44,238 nucleotides of DNA, from IMG/VR virus record IMGVR_UViG_3300009159_000114, positions 1-44,238 of that record; one strand, given 5' to 3'. A program made the translations under genes and the position numbers. The notes under the pieces were generated by a model that saw only the letters and a program-made list of their open reading frames with translations, searched no databases and was not told the origin of the DNA. Below are positions 23,487-31,167 of this stretch, in pieces. Positions within the stretch are counted from its first letter, which is position 1. Each line of letters starts with the position of its first letter. The stretch comes from a virus.

Positions 23487-23735
23487 ATGAAAAATAATTT
23501 AAATGATATATTATTTTTAATGGATGAGTTTACTTTTTCACATAATAGTGAATTGGGTGAACAGGATTCTGAACCGGCACCTTCTAGCGGTGGTGGCGGT
23601 GGAGAAGGAGGATACCCAACAGTAACAAAATGGGAAACAGGACTCACCAGAAGTGTTGCAAATACAATTGATTCTAAAGTTACTTGGAAGTCATTAAATA
23701 AACTTGCTAGAGGAAAGGCAAACACGTTACTATGA
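23487..23735 (+). CDS. Tagged small protein with KW(E/K) repeat, 82 aa
   Basis: The N-terminus MKNNLNDILFLMDEFTFSHN is leader-like, with a possible cut after SELGE. A Gly-rich linker follows. The C-terminus has two related units, TKWETGLTRSVANTI and VTWKSLNKLARGKANTL. I associate repeats of this kind (KWESGVxRGxANxI) with Bacteroidetes phage proteins of unknown role. The last 4 bases overlap the next start. Confidence 0.75.
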   Translation: MKNNLNDILFLMDEFTFSHNSELGEQDSEPAPSSGGGGGEGGYPTVTKWETGLTRSVANTIDSKVTWKSLNKLARGKANTLL

Positions 23736-23811
23736 ATAATACCGACGATATATTAAAAAAAATACTTCTTAATATGAGGTATGATTATAGTAAAACTTTA
23801 AAAGAAAATAA
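23732..23811 (+). repeat. Direct repeat copy 1, 5' end of cassette gene
   Basis: The first ~80 bases of the gene are almost identical in nucleotides to 25583-25662 and 26378-26457, including codon choice, unlike the MKIIITESQ leaders where synonymous positions vary. Confidence 0.9.
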
Positions 23812-24373
23812 ATTACTTTTAGAAGAAGATAAAAAATACGCAATAGCCCATGATGGTAGAACCCTTGAATTACCTTTAAATGCCGTCATTAACAGTTATC
23901 ACGACATGTCTGACTTTAATTCACAATCCATAAGTGATTTAGAAATTCGATTTCCTTTATGGTCAGAATCTTGTAAGATATATAGAATTAAAGATGATGC
24001 TACAGAGGACGTAGTTAAAATTCGGTATGATAAATGCATGAATGACTATAAAACAAAATATACTAGTAATATAAAAGATGGTTCGGTTAAAACTTTTTCC
24101 ATTGACACTAAAAAATATTTTACTTGTTATGGTGTACATGTTAAAAAAAATGGTTCTAATGTTCTTGGAACTGCTGAAGATATGAAATTTCCTGGATACG
24201 GTTCTCCTTGTCAAGATAGGCAGTTTTGGACTGCATATTCAAAGGAAGTCCCTAAAAAAACTACTGAATCACCCAAAACTGATAGTAATCTTAATAAAGA
24301 GTTAATAAATAAAGCAGGTACAGAAAATAGTTATGATGGTAAAGAACTAATCACATTTGATTTAGATTTATAA
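23732..24373 (+). CDS. MNNTDDILKK-tagged variable-centre protein, 213 aa
   Basis: The N-terminal 30 residues (MNNTDDILKKILLNMRYDYS, then KTLKENK) are nearly identical to those of the 25583 and 26378 products, and the C-terminus ends FDLDL as they do. The middle is distinct: FPLWSESCKIYRIKDD and YFTCYGVHVKKNGSNVLG. The FTCYGV box has a counterpart (FSCYGV) in the 26378 product. The leader contains L-K-E and L-L-E. Function is unknown. Confidence 0.85.
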   Translation: MNNTDDILKKILLNMRYDYSKTLKENKLLLEEDKKYAIAHDGRTLELPLNAVINSYHDMSDFNSQSISDLEIRFPLWSESCKIYRIKDDATEDVVKIRYDKCMNDYKTKYTSNIKDGSVKTFSIDTKKYFTCYGVHVKKNGSNVLGTAEDMKFPGYGSPCQDRQFWTAYSKEVPKKTTESPKTDSNLNKELINKAGTENSYDGKELITFDLDL

Positions 24374-24387
24374 TATAAATAAAAAAA

Positions 24388-25572
24388 ATGGAAAAATTAT
24401 TATTAGAGATAAATAGGTACAAACAACTAATGAATATTGTTTTGTTGACAGAAGGAGGTAAAGTTGTTGACGCATTTTTACCAATAGGGGCTAAGTCTGT
24501 TGATAATTTAACAAAACAAGGTGTTGATTTTGCAAACGACCTATCTAAATTATCCGATGAATTTACTAATCAAGGAATTAAAACTTTTGATGATTTACTT
24601 TCAGTTGTTGCAACAAAAAATCCCACTATACCTAATATAACTGACGATATGATTAAATCTTATATTAAAAATAATGAGAAATTATATAATTCTATTTTAG
24701 CTAAAGCGGCGGCAGCAGCGACGGTAGAAGCCGATATATTAGTAAAAAGTGTTGACTTAAAAAAAATATTCTCAAACAATATAGAACAGCTTAATGCTTA
24801 TAACACATATTTAAGTTATGCCCCTAGCATAAGAAATATTGATACATTAATAAAAGGTGTTGATGATAGTATTACAGAACTTAATAAAACAATTGATGAG
24901 ATACAAACTGGTAAGGTACCTGGAGTAACTACCGTTCCAAAGGATTTGGAGGAGTTATATGAACAATTATTAGGAAAAAAAGTAGAATTAACTGAATATA
25001 AAAATAAAGATGTATCCCCAGCCAAAGTTGTGGGCAATTTAAGTCCAGTTAAATGGGGTAATTTGGGTAATGGATTTATCATCTCAAATAAAATAACAAA
25101 CTATGGGGGTAGATATACTGTTATGGTAAAAGATCCTAATGGAAGATTACGACCATTTTACCAAAGAACCGGAGGTGGAACAAGAGTTGGAGATGCCCCT
25201 GAAGGTTGGGCAGCAGCAGGTAATTGGGTTCCTTTTTATGGTATGGCAGATGTAAGTATGTGGAGATTGAACAAAGAAACACAAAAATGGGGGTGGCAGA
25301 GAACTGATGGTTGGTTTATTAAACCTAAAGGTGGTAGACAGGGAGAAGAAGGTGATGAGGCAATTTCTAAGTTACTTGCCGATGTTGCAGGAACAAATGG
25401 GATTAAAGATGTTGATTACGGTTTTGGGAATTTATACAAGTCTATAACTAATACTGAAAGCGCTTCTGGTTTAAATACTTGGTTAAGAAATTTTGGGTAC
25501 GAAATAACCCCAGAAAACGGATATTTAAATGGTGCCGATCCTAATCGGATAATAGTACATGGAATACCATAA
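24388..25572 (+). CDS. Tagged protein with shared helical domain and variable C-terminus, 394 aa
   Basis: The leader MEKLLLEINRYKQLMNIVLL runs to TEGGK, with L-L-E and L-T-E. Residues about 25-210 are a helical domain about 75-80% identical by eye to that of the 29645 product (for example VDNLTKQGVDFANDLSKLSD is the same in both). After the shared KNKDV the two diverge. Here the C-terminal domain is rich in Gly, Trp and Arg (GWAAAGNWVPFYGMADVSMW, GRQGEEGDE) and ends in a WLRNFGYEI stretch. This layout suggests a common carrier with exchangeable ends. Confidence 0.85.
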   Translation: MEKLLLEINRYKQLMNIVLLTEGGKVVDAFLPIGAKSVDNLTKQGVDFANDLSKLSDEFTNQGIKTFDDLLSVVATKNPTIPNITDDMIKSYIKNNEKLYNSILAKAAAAATVEADILVKSVDLKKIFSNNIEQLNAYNTYLSYAPSIRNIDTLIKGVDDSITELNKTIDEIQTGKVPGVTTVPKDLEELYEQLLGKKVELTEYKNKDVSPAKVVGNLSPVKWGNLGNGFIISNKITNYGGRYTVMVKDPNGRLRPFYQRTGGGTRVGDAPEGWAAAGNWVPFYGMADVSMWRLNKETQKWGWQRTDGWFIKPKGGRQGEEGDEAISKLLADVAGTNGIKDVDYGFGNLYKSITNTESASGLNTWLRNFGYEITPENGYLNGADPNRIIVHGIP

Positions 25573-25582
25573 ATAAAAAAAT

Positions 25583-25662
25583 ATGAATAATACCGACGAT
25601 ATATTAAAAAAAATACTCCTTAATATGAGGTATGATGCAAGTAAAACTTTAAAAGAAAATAA
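25583..25662 (+). repeat. Direct repeat copy 2, 5' end of cassette gene
   Basis: It matches 23732-23811 with a few changes (CTTCTT to CTCCTT, TATGATTATAG to TATGATGCAAG). Confidence 0.9.
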
Positions 25663-26362
25663 AGAAATTATATTTGAGAACCCAAACACAAAAGAATCGA
25701 TTAGTAATAATGTAAAAAATGAGGGGGGAATTAAATGTAATTCTTTAGATGATTATTTAAAGAAAAAAAATGGATGCAATTTTATTTCTTATTATGGGAA
25801 AAATTATTACAATACGTATATTCCCGACCAATTTTATAGAGATACTCGTAAAATTGAAGGTAGAGGTCCTAATTTTGAGGGTTACGAGAGTGAGGAGTTT
25901 CTTAGAAGGGAGGAACTTTTAATAAAAAGAAATAATAATTCATCATTAATAGATGTTTCAATTCTTATTGAAAATTCGTCATTAATTAGTAATTTAGAGA
26001 GGTTATATGGTAAAAAGGGAACCATTATTCCATATGTTGATCTTCCGTCGATTAATAATAATAAAGATTTTGAACGCATAGATTTTTCTAAACTACCCAA
26101 AACCAATCTGACATATGGTACATTTCACACTCTAAATAATGGTAATGGTGTTATCTCTTGGAGAATTGAAAATGCTTCAGATGAGGTTGTAAAGTCAACA
26201 TTGTCGTTACTTGGAAAAACACCAACTAAAATAGAGACCGACAGTGAAAAAACTAAAGTAACCCCCAATGTTATAAATAACACTAATAAAGGGGTTGAAA
26301 ATCCAGTCACAATAAAAAATGGTGAAGATTTTGGAGAGATTATGATTGATTTAGATTTATAA
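25583..26362 (+). CDS. MNNTDDILKK-tagged variable-centre protein, 259 aa
   Basis: The N-terminus (MNNTDDILKKILLNMRYDAS) and C-terminus (GEIMIDLDL) are those of the cassette family. The middle has no visible similarity to its siblings: YLKKKNGCNFISYYGKNYYN, then a charged helix (EEFLRREELLIKRNNN) and LPKTNLTYGTFHTLNNGNGV. It is preceded and followed by the same short spacer (ATAAATAAAAAAAT). Confidence 0.85.
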   Translation: MNNTDDILKKILLNMRYDASKTLKENKEIIFENPNTKESISNNVKNEGGIKCNSLDDYLKKKNGCNFISYYGKNYYNTYIPDQFYRDTRKIEGRGPNFEGYESEEFLRREELLIKRNNNSSLIDVSILIENSSLISNLERLYGKKGTIIPYVDLPSINNNKDFERIDFSKLPKTNLTYGTFHTLNNGNGVISWRIENASDEVVKSTLSLLGKTPTKIETDSEKTKVTPNVINNTNKGVENPVTIKNGEDFGEIMIDLDL

Positions 26363-26377
26363 TATAAATAAAAAAAT

Positions 26378-26457
26378 ATGAATAATACCGACGATATATT
26401 AAAAAAAATACTTCTTAATATGAGGTATGATGCTAGTAAAACTTTAAAAGAAAATAA
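26378..26457 (+). repeat. Direct repeat copy 3, 5' end of cassette gene
   Basis: It is nearly identical to 23732-23811 and 25583-25662; with copy 2 the match extends through GAAATTATATTTGA. Confidence 0.9.
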
Positions 26458-27418
26458 AGAAATTATATTTGAAGATTTAAACAAATTGAATCAAAATAGT
26501 AAAACAAAATCGGTTGATGTTTTTAGTAGGCCAATATCTTTTAATGGAAAAGTAATAAAAACTGTTAAATCTCAAATATCTGAACTCGAAAAAAATATAA
26601 AATTACCGACAAAACTTTCAGAACCAATTAGACAAAATTGTTGGTATTCGTTTGATCAAAGTCAATATTTTAAAAATAAAGGTACACAAGGCAATGGTTA
26701 TGATCTTGTAAATTATAAAGATAATTTGGGAGTTAAGCGTACAAAACGAAGCCCAACAGATGAACTACATTATTATTTCAAAATGAAAGATCAAGTTAAT
26801 CTATCCGGTGTTTTAGGAATTACTTGGGATTTTTCAGGTCCAACACCTTTGTTTGTAGACAAAATTACGGGGTGTATGACAAAAACTTTAACTTACATTA
26901 AAAAAACATTTAATAGTAATGCTCCAGGAATAATCAATAGTGATGGTAAAGATTATTCTCTTATGTTTAGTTGTTATGGTGTAACTCCCAATGGAGCACG
27001 TTCGTTTCTTCCGTGTGATGAAAATTTTCTTAAAAAAGATAGTGTTAATTATTATCATCAAAAAGAAAAATTAGATATAGAAGGTTACGTCGAATTACCA
27101 GCAATTAATGTTTTTGCAAATAAAACTCCAAACATATCTACTAAAACACCGGGGAGTAAAAAAAACGATGTTTCCACATCTATAATGGTTGCTTCTGACA
27201 ATAAATATGAATATAAAAAAGAAGGGGGTAAATATTATTTTAAAGGAAAAGACGGTACTGACGAGTCCATAAAACACCCCGATTGGGTGGAAGCCAAAGG
27301 TAAGGGATTGGAATCCATAATAAAAAACGTTGATTTTACATCCGAAAACAATACAAACCCTTTTGGAAAATCTGGATCTGATGGAGTAGGGGATTATTCT
27401 TTTGATTTAGACTTATAA
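26378..27418 (+). CDS. MNNTDDILKK-tagged variable-centre protein, 346 aa
   Basis: This is the third cassette member, with the shared leader and the ending YSFDLDL. The middle has SCYGVTPNGARSFLPCDENF, related to the CYGV box of the 23732 product, a WDFSGPTPLFVDK segment and a later beta-rich part (YEYKKEGGKYYFKGKDGT then HPDWVEAKG) that looks like a small binding domain. No catalytic motif is recognised. Confidence 0.85.
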   Translation: MNNTDDILKKILLNMRYDASKTLKENKEIIFEDLNKLNQNSKTKSVDVFSRPISFNGKVIKTVKSQISELEKNIKLPTKLSEPIRQNCWYSFDQSQYFKNKGTQGNGYDLVNYKDNLGVKRTKRSPTDELHYYFKMKDQVNLSGVLGITWDFSGPTPLFVDKITGCMTKTLTYIKKTFNSNAPGIINSDGKDYSLMFSCYGVTPNGARSFLPCDENFLKKDSVNYYHQKEKLDIEGYVELPAINVFANKTPNISTKTPGSKKNDVSTSIMVASDNKYEYKKEGGKYYFKGKDGTDESIKHPDWVEAKGKGLESIIKNVDFTSENNTNPFGKSGSDGVGDYSFDLDL

Positions 27419-27429
27419 AAAAAATTAAA

Positions 27430-27440
27430 GTATTTATAAA
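27430..27440 (+). promoter_or_regulatory. Putative late promoter element GTATTTATAAA
   Basis: It ends 1 base before the ATG at 27442, so a transcript starting downstream of it would have almost no leader. Confidence 0.5.
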
Positions 27441-27441
27441 T

Positions 27442-29565
27442 ATGGAAAAAAATATATTAATGGAATTAAGTAGAATAAAAGGTCTAATTAATTACAATTT
27501 ATCAAATGGGTTTTTAATTAAAGAGGATGCTCAAGGTGCGGAAATAAGACAGAGACAAATAGATAATGAAATACTTGGAACTAATAATATAAAAGGTGGG
27601 GGCGATACTGATTCAGAAAGATGGCCAACTATAACACTAAGTTCAACAAGTACGGAGTATCCAATAATTTTTGATTATCCAAATGGTCTACCAATTTTAG
27701 GTGATAAAGAAACTGGAAAACCAATAGTATGGCAATTTAAACCGGGAGATTCTTCAAAAACTTTTATATCAGAAAAACAATTTAAAGTATTAGTTGGTTC
27801 AGTTGAGGCTGCGGATAAAACAATTAAGGAAAATCAAGAGTATTTTGAAAAAAATGGAATAAAATATTGTTTACCCCAAAAATCATTTTGGGATTTACAC
27901 ACCAATAAAAACTACATTTATAAATTTCAAAACCCAAGAAATAATAAAATATTTAACATGAAACTAACTATGTTGGGTGAAGACCAATGTACTAATTCTG
28001 GTGACGAGATTCCTCGTAGTGGTCTTGAATGTTCTACAAGATGTATGGGGGCAAACAATGGATGGGCGTTTAGTATGGATGGTTTTTTTGAAACGGGAAC
28101 AGGAAAAGGATATGACCCACAAAATCCAGATCATTTTGATCTTAGATCTATAGATGATATATTTTGGGATAAATATAGTATTTGGATTGAAATTGCGGTT
28201 GGAGTTGCGGTTGCATTTGTGGCACCTTATTTGGCTGCGGGAATTTTAGGGGCTATGGCTACGCCAATTTTAGCAGCAACAAGAATTGCCAGACTCATAA
28301 CTTTTTTAGGGGAAGCATCAGTATATGGAGGAGAAACTACTTGGTTAATAATTTCTTGTGAAATTTTAGCGGAAGGAGGTCTATTGTCTCCTTTAATCTC
28401 TAATTATTTATCTAGAGGGGATAGTGGAAATGCAGCTTTAACAATTGCCATGTGTTTAATACCGTTTGTAACTGAACTACCTTCGGTCAAATTATTTATT
28501 GGTAAAGGTTTTGGAACTCCAAAAATGGGAGAAAGTGTGGTATCTAAAATAAATACTTGGGGCGGTTTTACTGCTTTAACCAAACTACCAAAAGAAGAAA
28601 TGCGATCAGTGATCAAAGCAATTCTTACTACAGATGAACAAACAATGTTTTATCTTGGAATGGATGTTATTGGTGCAGGAGATAAAGTGTTAGCTTCAGC
28701 CTTTGCGGAATTTATTGCAAAAAATGGAGATACAATAGAGGCGGGTATAGCCAGAGGAACTGGTAATGCTCCGATTGACACTGGATATAAAAAGTTTGTG
28801 GAAAAAATGGGTAGTACCAGTACTAAGGCATTAGAAATACTTGCCAATCCCCTTGGGTCAGCATTTTTTCAAAGAAGTTTTGTAACATCACTTGTAAGAG
28901 GTTTTATAGTTGTAGGTCCAATTGTAATAGCTTTTAAAGCTACTTGGGGAAAGGCGGCTGAATGGATGACAGAAACACAAAAAGATGATGTACTAAATAA
29001 AATACAAGACATTCTTAACGGTCATGGATCACCATATGCAAAGGCATTAATGGACTTAAACATATCATGTGGTTTAGGACGTGAAATTCCACAAGAGGTT
29101 GTTGATTTAGCAATAAAAAAGTTATCAGAAGACCCTACTTTTACAAAATTTGATGAGAATACTGAGGCATTAATTGAAGAAAAAACAAAAGAAGCAACAA
29201 AAGAAGTTTATGAACAAAAAATAAAAACCATTGCTGAACAACTTAAGAAAAACAACACAAATTCAACAGAAGATCTACAACGAATGGATTTGTTATCCGC
29301 TCAAACCCAATTAGAGGTATTGGATGAAATTATTATGAGTAGTGGGTATCCTACTTTACCTGATTGGGAAAACGATAAACCAACATCATATGATGAATGG
29401 AAATTTTCGGTAATTACAGGAGGTAAGGAAATAAATGGAGTTGTTAAATTTATTAACGGAAATAAAAATTACGAAGTTTATGTTGATACTAAAAAAATAT
29501 TTCCCACTGATGATATTAAATCTGACCCCGAAATAAAGTTTAATCCCAAAATAGGAAATAAATAA
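27442..29565 (+). CDS. Tagged large membrane-active protein, 707 aa
   Basis: The leader MEKNILMELSRIKGLINYNL continues to FLIKEDA, with I-K-E. The N-terminal ~240 residues are soluble with a few cysteines (CTNSGDEIPRSGLECSTRCM). Residues about 245-350 are hydrophobic (IEIAVGVAVAFVAPYLAAGI, then MATPILAATRIARLITFLGE and AALTIAMCLIPFVTEL), and another hydrophobic patch lies near 490 (GFIVVGPIVIAF). The C-terminal ~180 residues are soluble with a coiled coil. A hydrophobic centre flanked by soluble ends suggests a membrane-inserting, possibly ejected protein. No family is recognised. Confidence 0.85.
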   Translation: MEKNILMELSRIKGLINYNLSNGFLIKEDAQGAEIRQRQIDNEILGTNNIKGGGDTDSERWPTITLSSTSTEYPIIFDYPNGLPILGDKETGKPIVWQFKPGDSSKTFISEKQFKVLVGSVEAADKTIKENQEYFEKNGIKYCLPQKSFWDLHTNKNYIYKFQNPRNNKIFNMKLTMLGEDQCTNSGDEIPRSGLECSTRCMGANNGWAFSMDGFFETGTGKGYDPQNPDHFDLRSIDDIFWDKYSIWIEIAVGVAVAFVAPYLAAGILGAMATPILAATRIARLITFLGEASVYGGETTWLIISCEILAEGGLLSPLISNYLSRGDSGNAALTIAMCLIPFVTELPSVKLFIGKGFGTPKMGESVVSKINTWGGFTALTKLPKEEMRSVIKAILTTDEQTMFYLGMDVIGAGDKVLASAFAEFIAKNGDTIEAGIARGTGNAPIDTGYKKFVEKMGSTSTKALEILANPLGSAFFQRSFVTSLVRGFIVVGPIVIAFKATWGKAAEWMTETQKDDVLNKIQDILNGHGSPYAKALMDLNISCGLGREIPQEVVDLAIKKLSEDPTFTKFDENTEALIEEKTKEATKEVYEQKIKTIAEQLKKNNTNSTEDLQRMDLLSAQTQLEVLDEIIMSSGYPTLPDWENDKPTSYDEWKFSVITGGKEINGVVKFINGNKNYEVYVDTKKIFPTDDIKSDPEIKFNPKIGNK

Positions 29566-29605
29566 TAGATATAATAAATAAATTTATTTTTTTTTCATAT
29601 ATCTT

Positions 29606-29615
29606 ATATTTATAA
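29606..29615 (+). promoter_or_regulatory. Putative late promoter element ATATTTATAA
   Basis: It lies 29 bases before the ATG at 29645, followed by an AATAAATAAATAAATAAATG run. Confidence 0.5.
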
Positions 29616-29644
29616 AGTATAATAAATAAATAAATAAATGAATT

Positions 29645-31132
29645 ATGAGTAATAAATTAATTTTAGAAGAGTTATTTCGAATGAGAGAAATAATGGGTAT
29701 ATCATTATCTGAAACAATCAAAAATAAAATTAATAGTGTTTTATTGTTAGAAGGTGGTAAGATTGTTGATGAATTTATACCAATAGCTCCTAAGTCTGTT
29801 GATAATTTAACAAAACAAGGTGTTGATTTTGCAAACGACCTATCTAAATTATCTGATGAATTCACTAATCAGGGAATTAAAACTTTTGATGATTTGACCG
29901 CAGCGGTTGCAGCAAAAAATCCCACTATAGATCCTAAGAACATAACTGACGATATGATTAAATCATATATTAAAAATGACGATAAATTATATAAGTCTAT
30001 TTTAGCTAAAGCAGCGTCAGCGGCGGCAGCAGAAGCTGATATATTAGTAAAAAATGCCGATGTAACTGCTCTATTCAGAGCAGATCCTGCACAACTTGCA
30101 AACGCTCAAAGATTATTAGGTGCCAGTCCTTCCGTAAGAACTATTGATACCTTAATACAAGGTGTTGATGATAGTATTGTAAGTATTGAAAAAACAATTG
30201 ATGATATAAATGTTGGTAATGTTCCTGGAGTGAGAACCGTTCCAAAGGATTTAGATGATTTATATGAACAATTATTGGCAAAAAAATTAGATTTAGAAAA
30301 CTATAAAAATAAAGATGTGGCGCCAGAACCAGTTAAATTTCCGGATCCATTACCTTCTATTGGTGATGAAGCGGCACAGAAAGTAATACAGAATTCCGAA
30401 TCAAAAATAGACGATGTATTTGATGCCTTAGTTGGCAATGCAAAGATGAAAAAATTATACGCACCAGGTTTAACAGATGAACAAATTGAGCTTACCAGAA
30501 CGTTTATAAAGGCCAAATATGGTGATGTAGCAATAGAACAGTTACTTAAAAACTTAAATCAAGTGCAAGAGGATATGATAAAAGACTTACAAAGACAAGT
30601 AAACAGCTTACCAACAGGAGCAAAAGGTACACCTACAAATCCAGCTCTTAAGAAAAAGGCGGGTGCTGTTCTTGAGTTTTTATATGATAATAAGATAACG
30701 AGAGCTTGTCTTGGTAGCGACAAAGCAGTGGTTAATCCAACTCTAAAACTAAGTTGGAAAACACCCCTTACAGGACTTCTTTGTGTTTACAGTGTTGTAG
30801 TATCATATAAGATGCTCGAATGGGTAAACACTCCCGCAATCGAACAAGATCCAATCTTTTGTCCCCTTCTTACTCCACTTGGAGCTTGTAAATTCATGAC
30901 ATCAAAGGGTTGGTGTGTAAAATCATGTAGTGAAAGTGAAGATAAAGAATGGTTTCCTAATGTATACGAAAATAAATTTGACCCTGATTTTAAAAAATGG
31001 GTCACAGACAATGGGTTTACAAACCCCGATTTAAATATTGATGATGCCGGAGTTGAAACTTTTCTTTATAACGATAAAGAAAATAATCGACAGGAGGCAA
31101 CATATGATGGAGGTAAAAAGACATTTAACTAA
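29645..31132 (+). CDS. Tagged protein with shared helical domain and membrane/Cys C-terminus, 495 aa
   Basis: The leader MSNKLILEELFRMREIMGIS is of the MEKLLLEI type. A second boundary, LLLEGGKIVDEF, matches LLTEGGKVVDAF of the 24388 product and opens the shared helical domain. After KNKDVAP the sequence diverges: a helical part (QIELTRTFIKAKYGDVAIEQ), a single hydrophobic segment (PLTGLLCVYSVVVSYKMLEW) and a Cys-rich, acidic end with FKKWVTDNGFTNPD. The latter recalls short peptidoglycan- or PG-binding-like repeats, but weakly. Confidence 0.85.
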   Translation: MSNKLILEELFRMREIMGISLSETIKNKINSVLLLEGGKIVDEFIPIAPKSVDNLTKQGVDFANDLSKLSDEFTNQGIKTFDDLTAAVAAKNPTIDPKNITDDMIKSYIKNDDKLYKSILAKAASAAAAEADILVKNADVTALFRADPAQLANAQRLLGASPSVRTIDTLIQGVDDSIVSIEKTIDDINVGNVPGVRTVPKDLDDLYEQLLAKKLDLENYKNKDVAPEPVKFPDPLPSIGDEAAQKVIQNSESKIDDVFDALVGNAKMKKLYAPGLTDEQIELTRTFIKAKYGDVAIEQLLKNLNQVQEDMIKDLQRQVNSLPTGAKGTPTNPALKKKAGAVLEFLYDNKITRACLGSDKAVVNPTLKLSWKTPLTGLLCVYSVVVSYKMLEWVNTPAIEQDPIFCPLLTPLGACKFMTSKGWCVKSCSESEDKEWFPNVYENKFDPDFKKWVTDNGFTNPDLNIDDAGVETFLYNDKENNRQEATYDGGKKTFN

Positions 31133-31167
31133 ATTTTAGTTTAAAATAAATAATAAATAATAAAAAT

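Noticed and set aside
24372-24382. T4-type late promoter ATATAAATA after the cassette genes
   Set aside because: The match falls in the conserved DLDL-stop-spacer repeat (also near 26360) inside a run of close genes, so it is explained by duplication of the cassette end; it may still be active.
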